This document shows, in pieces, positions 30,745-41,264 of a stretch of DNA of 64,000 nucleotides. A program made the position numbers and the translations under genes. The DNA comes from Okeania sp. SIO2B3. Lineage in GTDB: Bacteria; Cyanobacteriota; Cyanobacteriia; Cyanobacteriales; Microcoleaceae. Within the stretch, counting starts at the first letter, position 1; every line of letters begins with the position of its first letter. The DNA is taken from assembly GCF_010672525.1 (NCBI RefSeq), contig NZ_JAAHGH010000003.1, positions 62,001 to 126,000 of the forward strand. The letters run 5' to 3'. The notes beneath the pieces were generated by a model. It saw nothing but the letters and a program-made list of their open reading frames with translations, did no database searches and was not told the origin of the DNA.

Positions 30745-30954
30745 TTAGTGGGGGGTAGGAGTCAGGAGTCAGGAGAAACAGAGGAATTTAGAGGAGATAG
30801 AAGTAAGAATTTTCCCTCAATTTTTCTGTTCTTGATTTGCCCAAAATGTGCTCCTTTTTGAACATTTTAGACTAAAACAAGCACACTTTTGGGGAATCTC
30901 AGAAGGATAAAACTTATATCTATCAATGCTTTTATAGTTAATCAGCAAACCCTA
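30745..30954 (+). mobile_element. Family A element with decayed left end
   Basis: Right end TTAATCAGCAAACCCTA with similar interior. Confidence 0.55.
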
Positions 30955-31020
30955 ATAATTAATAATTAATTATTAATTATTAATTGTTGAATTCTCCCTC
31001 ACTCCCCTACTCCATTCCAG

Positions 31021-32763
31021 TTAAAACCTAAAAGTAGTCCGTAATGTTGTCACCCAAATAGTATCATTAAAATCATCGTGATTCGGATTAGTAATCACAA
31101 ACAAACCAGGAGTAACAGAGATATTATCATTAAGTTGGAAGCGATAAATAGCCTCTATATGTATAGAAGTATCATCATCCTTGAGTGAATCATCATCACC
31201 CCCATCAGTAACAATAGGAGGAACCCCTACCATAATACCGCCCATATTACCTTCCTTAAACAAATCTGGAAAAGCAACATAAAACATTCCATTAATAATA
31301 GTAACGTCATCATCATCACCGTCGTCAGTTTCAGGACGAGCCCAAGTAGTACCAAACCAACCACCCACTTCAATCTTGTCATTTACCCTCCAATTAGCTT
31401 GAAACCCAACGTTATCAGCAGTAGTAGGAGTACCATCAAAAGGATCTTGAGCCTTAAAACTACCTGTAGCTGCACTCACATCAACAGCATCTTTACCCCA
31501 ATACTTGCGAACATAACCCAGACCAAAAGACAAGTTTGGGTTAGGCTCAATAATAAGCTGACCCAAAGCACTATAGTCACCATTAAACAAACCAGCACCT
31601 TCATTGGGGTCGCTAGGCTCGGCAGCTAAGTAACCAACTTCGAGTAAAAAGGTATCATTAAATGCGTATTGAATCCCAAGACCAGCACCAGCAGGACCTC
31701 GGAAACTTGTGGGGTTACGTCTACCAAAGCGGGAGATAGTGCCGTCGCCTTCATCTTGAATAGGTGATAAAACTGTGGAAACGTCGTCAAGGTCTACTCC
31801 AGTAGGGCCAACTAAAACTTGAGCCTTATCGCCTACAGGGAAACTATAGAAGAATAAGTCAATGATGACTGTATCATCACCATCACCTTCATCAATACCT
31901 GCAAGAGTCATTAAGGTATTAGTAAGGTTTTCTCCGCTGAGGTCTGGAATATCCGTGGCTTGCAGACGGGTAAATAGTAAATCTTCTCCAGTAAAGCTCG
32001 TCTCAAAATTCAGACGTATTCGGTAAGACAAAGTAGTTTCGGTTTTATCGTTAGCTGATGCTTCTCCCCGAGCTTGTGCTCTTTCTCCATAGGTATCAGT
32101 TAACCAAAATATTATTTCACCATCTAGTTTGGTTGTAGTGGAAAATTGATTGGCTTCTAATTCTGCGCTGCGTGCTTCTAAAGCATCTACACGACCGCGC
32201 AATTCTGCTAATTCTACGGCAAATTCTTCTTGCAACCTTTGTAGTACGGCTAGGTCGTCGCGAGTTACTAAGTCTGCGGTTGCTGCTGCGACTAATTCAG
32301 TAATTCTGTCTAAACAAGCGTTTAAACCTGCTGCAAATTCGTAACGAGTCATGGCACGGTTGCCTTTGAATGTGCCGTCGGGATAACCTGCGATACAACC
32401 ATAACGTTCTACTAATGATTGTAAAGCTTGAAAAGCCCAATCTGTGGGTTGGACATCTGATAACTGGGAAACAGATGTTACTTGGCCCATGGGGTCTACT
32501 ACTTCTAAGTCTGATGTCCCTTTAATTCCTGAAGTTATCCCTTCAATAGAGGTCTCTGATTCTAGGTCGGATACCCCAATGGAATTTTTGGGTGATGCCT
32601 GAGTAGGTTTTTTTGATTCTAGGTCGGATACCCCAATAGAATTTTTGGGTGATGTCTGATTCTCTGGTGAGTTAGGCAGTGCCTGGGCAGTATTAGCCAT
32701 TAGTAGGGTGAGACTGAGGATACTAGGACTAAATCTTACAACTTTATTAAGAGTTTTATTCAT
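31021..32763 (-). CDS. SLH-domain cyanobacterial porin (OprB-like/iron-uptake porin type)
   Basis: VSQLSDVQPTDWAFQALQSLVERYGCIAGYPDGTFKGNRAMTRYEFAAGLNACLDRI, beta-rich C-terminus ending TLRTTFRF. Confidence 0.93.
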   Translation of the reverse strand: MNKTLNKVVRFSPSILSLTLLMANTAQALPNSPENQTSPKNSIGVSDLESKKPTQASPKNSIGVSDLESETSIEGITSGIKGTSDLEVVDPMGQVTSVSQLSDVQPTDWAFQALQSLVERYGCIAGYPDGTFKGNRAMTRYEFAAGLNACLDRITELVAAATADLVTRDDLAVLQRLQEEFAVELAELRGRVDALEARSAELEANQFSTTTKLDGEIIFWLTDTYGERAQARGEASANDKTETTLSYRIRLNFETSFTGEDLLFTRLQATDIPDLSGENLTNTLMTLAGIDEGDGDDTVIIDLFFYSFPVGDKAQVLVGPTGVDLDDVSTVLSPIQDEGDGTISRFGRRNPTSFRGPAGAGLGIQYAFNDTFLLEVGYLAAEPSDPNEGAGLFNGDYSALGQLIIEPNPNLSFGLGYVRKYWGKDAVDVSAATGSFKAQDPFDGTPTTADNVGFQANWRVNDKIEVGGWFGTTWARPETDDGDDDDVTIINGMFYVAFPDLFKEGNMGGIMVGVPPIVTDGGDDDSLKDDDTSIHIEAIYRFQLNDNISVTPGLFVITNPNHDDFNDTIWVTTLRTTFRF

Positions 32764-33121
32764 TAAATACTAGGACTATATTTGACATTTCACCAAGTTA
32801 TTAAAAATAATTTTCATTTAATTTTTGCTGATACCTCTTGATTATTAATGGAATTTACTCCGTTATTAACCATTAAAGTCATAGTTTATCAGCACTGACT
32901 GCTTTGTCTAGCTTGTCAATAGATAATAACTTATTGAGTTATTTTACTATTATTTTTTTATTTGGCAAGGTGAAGCTTGTGAGTCTACTATATTTCAATT
33001 ATCAATATCTAAGAAAATATAGTAATCGACACTAATATCATGTCCGGTTAAACAGTGATAAATAAATAACTACGGAGTCCTCAGGAGTCAACCCACCCCT
33101 CGCCCCTCCCACTCCCAGGAG

Positions 33122-33230
33122 CAGGGTCAATTTATTGTCACGAGAGAAAAAGGGAGTGGGGGAGTGGGGAAGTAGGGGAATAGGGTCAATTTATTGTCAC
33201 GCGATCAAAAAATTGTATCCTTAAAAGTTT
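33122..33230. repeat. Dispersed repeat bounded by direct GGGTCAATTTATTGTCAC (second copy at 877-975)
   Basis: Both loci read ..GTCAATTTATTGTCAC..GAAAAAGGGAGTGG..GTCAATTTATTGTCAC..AAAAATTGTATCCTT. Confidence 0.75.
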
Positions 33231-33460
33231 TAAACAATTTTTTTGCATAATGACCAATGGTAAACATCTTATTATTCTTATTGACATCCTCCCGACGCTG
33301 CTCTACGAGACAGCGCGGGATTCCTTAACATCACTGTTAGGGGTTTTCTGTTTCATAGCACCCGCATAAACGAGATTTACTCCCAGATGGTCTTACAGTC
33401 GCTCCACAGACTGACACTGCTCCTCCCGCAGCCTTCGAGCGTGGGCGTTCCCTCTCTTGG

Positions 33461-34613
33461 TCAGCATTCCCTTGCGCCTATCGGCGGCGCGGGGTCTGAC
33501 CGCTTGCGTCTGTCGCCGACGCGGGTTCCCATCCGCAAAATATTTACTGAAGCGTTTATGTCCCTGTCATGGTGAGCTGCACACTCTGGGCAATCCCACT
33601 CTCTAATACTTAGAGGTAATTTTTCTACTATGTGTCCACAATTAGAGCAACGTTTAGAACTAGGAAAATATCTATCAATCTTAATTAATTCCCGCCCATA
33701 CCATTCAGCTTTGTATTCTAATTGTCTGACTAATTCCCCCCAGTTGGCGTCACTTATTGCCCTTGCTAACTTATGGTTTTTAACCATGTTTTTTACCGCT
33801 AAATCTTCAACTACTATCGTTTGGTTTTCTTTGATTAGCTGAGTAGTTAGCTTGTGGGTATAGTCAAGCCTTGAATCTTTGATTTTTGCGTGTATCCTAG
33901 CTAATTTCAGCCTAGCTTTTTGATAGTTATTAGATCCCTTAGTTTTTCTAGATAGAGACTTCCCTGCTAACCTCAATTTTTTATGTAATTTCTGAAGATT
34001 CTTTGGATTGGCAATTTTTTCTCCATCACTTGTAGTTAGTAAACTGGTAATTCCTAAGTCAATACCTATTTGTTTCAGTACTGGTTTGATTTTTAAATTT
34101 CTAGTGTCGCTGACTCTCAAAGATATAGACCATCTGCCAGAAGGGTCAAGTTTTACAGTTATTGTGGTTGGTACACAGTTTTGTGGTAGTTGCCTACTCC
34201 ATCTTATAGGTAATGGTTCAACACATTTGGCTAGATAGACTTGACCATCTTTCCACTTAAATGCTGATGAGCGTGAACTCAGCACTACCACCATTCCGTT
34301 TTTTCTTGAAGTTTGGGTATTTAGCACGGCCACTAAAAAAATTAGAGAAGGCACTCTGTAAATGTCTCAAACCTTGCTGTAATGGTACACTACTTACTTC
34401 TGTAAGAAAATCTAAATCTTCCTGCTTTTTCCATAAAGTAAGCATAGCAGAAGTTTGCTTATACCCTACCCGTTCTTGTTTCTCATACCAAGCTTGGGTC
34501 CTTTGTGCTAAAGCTTTATTGTAGACCAAGCGTACACAACCCAAAGTCCTCCGCAACAGACTTTCCTGCTGCTTAGTAGGGTAAAACCTAAATTTGTACG
34601 CTTTTTCAACCAT
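33461..34613 (-). pseudogene. IS200/IS605-family TnpB, frameshifted near 34270
   Basis: MVEKAYKFRFYPTKQQESLLRRTLGCVRLVYNKAL; IGIDLGITSLLTTSDG; VVEDLAVKNM; RCSNCGHIVEKLPLSIREWDCPECAAHHDRDINASVNI. Confidence 0.9.
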
Positions 34614-34833
34614 CTATTGTTTACTTTTCCACATTTACATTTTAACAGACTATTTGTAAAACCGCAGCATTGATTGGTTTTCCCATGCGACGCTCCCCTG
34701 CGGGAGAGCGCGGGTCTTCAACCAACGTTGAGATAAAATATGATGAGGAGCAAAGCTTTAAAAACGAAGTTTATCCTTCACTCCTAATGCTTTACTCCCC
34801 ATTAAAATTGTTCAGCTAAATAACTCAGTCTAC

Positions 34834-35823
34834 CTAAAAATTCATTTCAGCAGCTTGAACTTTCTCGACTTGTTTCTTCTTCAGAACTAACAGAATCTGA
34901 GCTAACATGACCAGAGCAAAGAATGCCATCAACCATTTAACTCGATTTGCATCTTGCAGCACAATTTCAATATCTGTTTGACCAAAACCACCGACATTAG
35001 GGTCATTTGTAATAACTTGACCTGCTTCAACAGTATCTCCTACAGCAACTAAAAGTTCTGGACCTGGAGGCACAGTATCCACAACAGTCTCACCATCAGT
35101 AGTTTCAATAGTAATATTATTACCTACATACTCTTCAAAAGTAATATCAGTAATCTTACCACTAGCAGAGATGTTGTAAACAGTATTATTGCTCTTATTA
35201 CCAGCAGGATAAACCTGACCACGACCTCGGTTTCCACCTACATGAATAGCATACTTACCAAAGTGGATAGATTTATCAGTGGCAGGATCTGGAGATAAAA
35301 CCGGGAAAACAATCTCTTGATATTCTTCTCCAGGTATTGGTCCAACTAAAATAACGTTTTCTTGGTCTTCAGAGTAGGGTTGGAAGTAGAGACCAGAAAC
35401 CTCTTCTTCCCATTCTTCAGGTATTCTATCTTCCGGTGCAATTTTGAAGCCTTCAGGCAACATCAATACAGCACCTACATTTAAGCCACCTTTACTACCA
35501 TCACCCAAGACTTGTTGAACCTCAGTATCATAAGGAACATTTACAACAGCCTTAAATACTGTATCTGGTAGTACAGACTGAGGTACTTCTATTTCCGTAG
35601 GTTTAGCACCAAGGTGACAGTTAGCACAAACAATTCTACCTGTAGCTTCTCTAGGAGTTGCTGGAGCAGTTTCCTGCGCCCAGAATGGATAGGCATTTGC
35701 TGCCTGGGGATTAACTATATCACTGGTAAAGAATAGAGCTATAGTTGCGATCGCGACTACCATCATCTTGGCGATCGCCTTAGTCATACTACCCAATATT
35801 GCCGCTCGGTCTACTTTTGACAT
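34834..35823 (-). CDS. petA: Cytochrome f
   Basis: [47 protein letters not shown]-terminal TM. Confidence 0.99.
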   Translation of the reverse strand: MSKVDRAAILGSMTKAIAKMMVVAIATIALFFTSDIVNPQAANAYPFWAQETAPATPREATGRIVCANCHLGAKPTEIEVPQSVLPDTVFKAVVNVPYDTEVQQVLGDGSKGGLNVGAVLMLPEGFKIAPEDRIPEEWEEEVSGLYFQPYSEDQENVILVGPIPGEEYQEIVFPVLSPDPATDKSIHFGKYAIHVGGNRGRGQVYPAGNKSNNTVYNISASGKITDITFEEYVGNNITIETTDGETVVDTVPPGPELLVAVGDTVEAGQVITNDPNVGGFGQTDIEIVLQDANRVKWLMAFFALVMLAQILLVLKKKQVEKVQAAEMNF

Positions 35824-36202
35824 CAGTTGTTCTGTCTTCTCTCAAAATCTTACAAATATTTTGGATTTACCGAATAATTAATAATTAATAATTAAATAAT
35901 TCTGGTTTAAAACCTCCCCTTTTAATTAAGGGGAAAAAAAAAGACAATATTCCTTATATTCAATCAAGAACGGTTTTAACCAGAGGTAATTATCAATTAT
36001 CCATTATCCATTATCCATTATCCATTAATGAATGATTGCTTACCAATCAAAAATCTCTTAACTAGCTATCAGCTTTTAGCATTTAGCTCTCAGCTCTGGG
36101 TTAAAAGTTCCCAGCAACTATTACGCTGGATGGTTGAGTCGGGGTTAAAATTCCCCTTCTCAAGTTCAAAAAAAACGATTCTACTGAGTGCTGACCGCTT
36201 CT

Positions 36203-36742
36203 TTAAGTCCACCAAGGATTTTCTCCGGTGCGGAAGTCTGTTTCTTCCCATTGGGTGAAGACCAGTTTATCATCACTAACATTAGCATGGACTAATGCCA
36301 AAGACAAAGGTGCTGGCCCCCTAACTACTTTCCCTGTACTATCGTACTGAGAACCATGGCAGGGACAAATAAATTTGTTTTCACTACCATTCCAAGGGAC
36401 TACACAGCCTAAATGAGTACAAACTGCATTTAAGCCATAGTTAGCCAAAGTTTGGTCTTCTTCAATAACTACATAGGTAGGGTCTCCCTTGAGACCTTGT
36501 GCCAGAGTTCTTTCTCCAGGATTGTGATTGGCCACAAAGTCACTAACAATAATATCGTTACCAAGGGCATCTTTAGCGGTCACCCCACCACCTGTACCAC
36601 CACTGGATGGAGGAATAAAGTAGTTAACTACTGGATAGAGTGCTCCGAGAGCTACCCCTGTCACAGTACCAAAGGTGAGAAGATTCATAAATTGGCGACG
36701 TCCCATATCGGGTACATCTGGTGTTCCTTCTGCTTGAGCCAT
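36203..36742 (-). CDS. petC: Cytochrome b6-f complex Rieske iron-sulfur protein
   Basis: [52 protein letters not shown]. Confidence 0.99.
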   Translation of the reverse strand: MAQAEGTPDVPDMGRRQFMNLLTFGTVTGVALGALYPVVNYFIPPSSGGTGGGVTAKDALGNDIIVSDFVANHNPGERTLAQGLKGDPTYVVIEEDQTLANYGLNAVCTHLGCVVPWNGSENKFICPCHGSQYDSTGKVVRGPAPLSLALVHANVSDDKLVFTQWEETDFRTGENPWWT

Positions 36743-36849
36743 GAATAGATTGAGTGTTTTTTATTAATTTACGTTTGGTGTTTTTGAATTATGTGCAGAC
36801 GAAAAATAATTGCTGTTAGTCTGCGACTACAGCCAAGCTTACAATATCT

Positions 36850-37199
36850 TGGTGACATCCTCACGAAACTGACCTCTAGGAGATGCAGTGCGGGCTTCCA
36901 ACATCACTGTTGGACATTGCTACCCTGCACCACTTGTCTAGACAAAAAGTCCCCGATAGCCCGACTTGACAGCCTATTTCTTGACCCCAGAGTCCCTGGG
37001 TACTAAGTTGCTTATAGCCTGGGTTACAGATTTCCTGTGGTGAAGCTACGTCTCTATCAGCCTCATATTTACATTCTGGACAGCTATGCCATTTGGGGAA
37101 GTCCATATATCCCGACACCAAATCGTAGATTCTGGCGCGGGACTTAGAGCTGCCCTCAAACCCCCTCAAATAGTTAAACAAATTGCAACTTAAAGCCAT
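36850..37199 (-). pseudogene. C-terminal remnant of a TnpB-like transposase
   Basis: WHSCPECKYEADRDVASPQEI..STQGLWGQEIGCQV.. Confidence 0.6.
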
Positions 37200-37799
37200 T
37201 TCCTGATTATTATTACATTATTTAAACTTTTATTGTTTTTCCTATGTAAGAAAAAAGTCCCCCTAGAAGGGCTATCCCTTATAAGGAACTCCTGAAAACT
37301 TTGTGGGGAGTGTGGGGGGCAAAAATCTTATCTACAGTTCTCAAAAAAATGTATTTTTCAATACACTTTTCTCCTCAAAAAGTCGGTCTAAGACAAATAC
37401 ATAACTTGTCTATTTTGTCAAGTTTTATATTAAGAAAGGTGTTTATAAAGCATAGCTAGAAGTGGGAGGCTTTAGACCCAATTTTTCGGTAAATGTTGTG
37501 ATTGCAAGGTCTTTGACTAGATAATTTAGATTTATAGCAGAAGGTAAAGACCGAAGGACTGAAAAATTTCGTGTTGTCTGAGTTTTAAGCTTTTGATATA
37601 TTTGTGCCCTTTCCTTCGACTGCCATTTGAATGTAGTATAATTTTTAACTTTTATAAACTTGTTAAATAGTTAGTTTTTCCCAAATTAACTATTGAGCTT
37701 GAAAATTTACGCAAAAACACTACATAGTCCTAAATAAAACTATAGTGCCACACTATATTTAGTGTTTACAGCTCAAAACTGTAGAAGTTATAATCTATG

Positions 37800-39149
37800 T
37801 GACATACTCCCACACGCTTGCTGGCGCTATTGTGTGGGCTTCTCGTTTCGCAGTCCTGCCACTGCATCGGACAAGCGCGTGCTTTAAGGACGGGATGCCC
37901 CACCGCCCTATTTTTTATATTTATTGCTGCATTTCCTACGGAATGCTACGCAAACAAGTCGCGGTCTATTACAATACCGCAGTGTGGGCAAGAATGAGTT
38001 CGTATGTTTAATTCTTTCGGAACTTTTTTACCGCAATTCGAGCAATCTTGGCTGGTATTTTGAGGATTCACTGCTATGGTTTTCACCTCCAGCATTTCCG
38101 GCTTTGACAGTCAAAATAGACAGGAATTGTCCCCATCCAGCATCGTTAATTGATTTACTCAAACGAGTCTTTAGTTAGTCCTTTAATATTTAAGTTTGCC
38201 TCCGGCACGCCGCTCCGCGTCTACATGGGCGATTACTTCTGCTTTTAATAACAATTCATTGGCTGTTTTGAAATGAAAGTCTTTACGTTTATCGGCAATT
38301 TCTTGGTGCGCGTTCCGCAAGCGAGCTGTCGTCGTCGCGGGGTCGCATCCGCTTTTTTATGTTGTTTGGCAACAGCTTTGACAGCTTTTAACCATCTTTT
38401 GCTACCTTTCTTTTTACGAGATAAACGTTTTTGTAAAGTCTTTAATCGCTGCTGATATTTTCGATAGTATTGAGGGATGGGGACTGATTCTCCTTCACTT
38501 GTTACTAAGAATTCCTTCAACCCCATATCGATTCCCAGAGTGTTTTTGAATGTAGGTTCAACTTTACTTGTTAAAGCTGGAACTGATTTTTCTTCTAGGG
38601 ATAAAGTTACATAATAACCGTCAGCTTTACGACTAATTGTTACTGTTTAAGAGTGAAAACTATCAGGTAACGGCCGATGTTGAATCAACTTTATCTTGCC
38701 TATTTTTGGCAAATTAATTTGATTTTCTTCAATACAGTTTTGTTTGATTTGAGGATAAGTAAGACTACGATAACGCCCAATTCCATTCAACCTTGGTTTT
38801 CCTAATTTATGTCCATTTTTGTCTGCCTTAAACCATCTATCAAAGGCAAGTTTTACCCGTTTTATGCAATCGCGGTAATACTTGAGAATGAATCAGTTTG
38901 TAGTCAGGAAACTTGTCTTTGGTATTGACCAAATCTTTTTTTTGAAAGTAATAATCTGGATTATCTCTGAGTCTTGGAATTGGCATCTACCTTGGGGCAA
39001 GCATTAACCGGACAACGGTTTTCTGACCACCATGAGAATCTTTCACCTAACCGATAGTTGTACTGCCGACGCAACAATTCCAACCACATTTCTATTGTGG
39101 CTACTTGTTCTTTGTTGGGCCTTAATTTATATTGGTAGGCAGTGCGCAT
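37800..39149 (-). pseudogene. Decayed IS605-type TnpB with terminal hairpin
   Basis: [80 protein letters not shown]; multiple stops. Confidence 0.85.
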
Positions 39150-39343
39150 GGTGGAAAATTTCCGGGGTTATAGCAATATAATATACAAGTTTTTTAACCA
39201 GAGAGAAAGCTTCTGCTGGGATATTTACCCATTGAATGGGCATTGAACCCATTCAATTGGCCGCCGATTCATCTCACACTCCTCTTTAAAATTATGGTGT
39301 GAGGCTTCTCGACGGTTTAGCTAAAATCTAAAATCTAAAATAT

Positions 39344-39664
39344 ATGATAACTGGCAAGGAATTACATCAACTATTACTGGATAAGTGGGGTAAGTCTTAT
39401 GATATTCAACTACGGCGGACAAAAGGCAAAATATTTGTGCAGGTGATGTGGAAGTACCTTGAACAAGTATCTTTTCCGATGACAGAAGTAGATTATTTGG
39501 CCCATCTAGATGCAATAGCTACCTATATAAATGGTTTTGGTGCTGTAGAAACTGTTAAGAACTACATTGAGAATACGAAAGAAAGACCTAGACTAGGTAA
39601 GGCAGTTAGTATTCCTCTAGACTTAGGTGAGAGAGCTTCAGAATGGATGGTGGAAGAATTTTAA
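39344..39664 (+). CDS. DUF3067 family protein
   Basis: MITGKELHQLLLDKWGKSYDIQLRRTKGKIFVQVMWKYLEQVSFPMTEVDYLAHLDAIATYINGFGAV. Confidence 0.85.
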   Translation: MITGKELHQLLLDKWGKSYDIQLRRTKGKIFVQVMWKYLEQVSFPMTEVDYLAHLDAIATYINGFGAVETVKNYIENTKERPRLGKAVSIPLDLGERASEWMVEEF

Positions 39665-39680
39665 CTAGAGGGTGTTCAAA

Positions 39681-39860
39681 ACACTACAAGATTCTTCGGC
39701 CTGGTAGCACATCTCTATCTGGGTGTATTAGAGCAACTTCTCCATTATCCATTACCACACCTAAAACTAAGACCTCAGATATAAAGTTAGCGACTTGACG
39801 TGGTGGCAAGTTTGTCACTGCTAGAATTAATTTGCCCACTAAATTTTGACAAATATTCAG
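39681..39860 (-). pseudogene. C-terminal remnant of a tRNA-binding-domain (CsaA/EMAP-like) protein
   Basis: Reverse-strand translation LVGKLILAVTNLPPRQVANFISEVLVLGVVMDNGEVALIHPDRDVLPGRRIL*. Confidence 0.75.
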
Positions 39861-40438
39861 TCTCAGTACAAGGTCAAAAATTAGTCTGAGTATGATGCCT
39901 CTCTAAAGGAACAAGGAAATCTGACATTTTGACTGAGTCTAGAGGTAATAGCACAATGGCTCAACAATTACGAAAACAGGACGCAAGGGAGCATCAAATA
40001 CCTAAAGTAATGTGGCTATTGAATTGATGGCAACACTTTCTTCTTTGTTTAGCTTGGCTGGATGTCAAACTGAAGGTTTTTTAGAATCTATATTTGCTCT
40101 GATGGGAATAGAGTGTCAACTAACGATTAACTTGGCTCATGTCAGGGTAGCGATCGCCGGCAGCTACTCCCTGGGGTGCTACGGCTTCAATTTGTTTGAG
40201 TTCCTCTGGAGTCAAAATAATATTGACAGCAACTAAATTTTCTTCTAAATATTTGCGTCGCTTAGTTCCAGGAATCGGTACAATATCATTCCCTTGAGCG
40301 AGTAACCAGGCGATCACGAGTTGAACAGGTGTTATATCATGTTCGGATAAGAGCGTGATCAAAAAACTTTCTCCTTCAACTCCAGTTCTTCTTCTTCCTT
40401 CTGATGTAGTCGATGGGGATATCGCTATCCCTCACCTC

Positions 40439-40568
40439 TATAGCAATGTGCACTGGCATATTTACAAATTACAAGAACTGTCCAATAGCTAAAAGTCTTA
40501 CAATATCGGTTTTTTATTCCTCCTGTTGCCTGTTGCCAGATGAGCTGTTGCCTGCGCACAGCGCTATA
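40439..40568. mobile_element. MITE-like element family B
   Basis: TATAGCAATGTGCACTGG...CCTGCGCACAGCGCTATA. Confidence 0.7.
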
Positions 40569-40574
40569 CTACAA

Positions 40575-40608
40575 AACCGTGCGTGAGAGTTTCCAGCTCA
40601 CACGGCTC
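40575..40608 (-). ncRNA. Group II intron domain V remnant
   Basis: Reverse complement GAGCCGTGTGAGCTGGAAACTCTCACGCACGGTT fits the 34-nt domain V hairpin with GNRA-type loop. Confidence 0.75.
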
Positions 40609-41264
40609 CTAACATTGCAGGATTATTCAAGGTTGGTTACACCTAATTTCACACCTATATTTCAAGGTTTGTCCACCCTTGTAGCGCCTCAGTTTTCGCT
40701 ACTCTTCGGCTTTATACCTGGAGATTTTTCACGGGCAAGAGTCTCTTACTCTCGATTTGAGTCTACTTACCCAGGCAAGTGCGTTTTGGCTTAATACAAT
40801 TTCGGTTTCACGGCTAAGAGCAATGCCTCCCCTGGTCTGCATATGCTGAACATTACTCCAGGATATGCAGACCAGGGGAATCGTTATCCCGATCAAGACG
40901 TTGCTTAAACTTTCCCTACGAGCGTGGTCGAAAGCTGAGAGTCTCAAACAAAAAGCCATGACCTAGAGGACTGTAAGCCACAAAGCCAATACCTAACTCA
41001 CGCACAGTGGGTAAGATTTCATCTTCAGGTTCGCGACTCCAAGCAGTATCAAGTAGGGTTACCCCCAGTTCAAAAGCGCGGTGAATTGTAGCGATCGCTT
41101 CTTGTTCATTACGTCCACGGTAAAACTCTGACATTCCCATGCACCCCAGTCCGAGAGCTGAAACTTCTAGTCCCTGACTACCTAATTTACGGATTTCCAT
41201 TTTGATTCTCCAATTTAATTTATAATTTAATTTTTCCTCATTTATTAAGTAAACTGGGTTTAGC

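Larger units (their letters stand above)
40120..41206 (-). pseudogene. Aldo/keto reductase pseudogene, internally deleted and interrupted
   Basis: [69 protein letters not shown] // [35 protein letters not shown]. Confidence 0.92.

Noticed and set aside
31399-32344. Antisense ORFs opposite the porin (31399-31629, 32150-32344)
   Set aside because: Opposite a well-supported gene; Ser/Ala/Thr-rich shadows of its codons.
36028-37006. ORFs antisense to petC and its upstream region (36028-36258, 36452-36748, 36791-37006)
   Set aside because: Antisense to petC or to a TnpB remnant; no motif support.
37799-38178. ORFs 37799-38011 and 37924-38178
   Set aside because: Correspond to the IS605-type element's end and antisense of its decayed TnpB.
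40540-40959. ORFs 40540-40794 and 40729-40959
   Set aside because: Within the group II intron/MITE scar in the aldo/keto reductase pseudogene.
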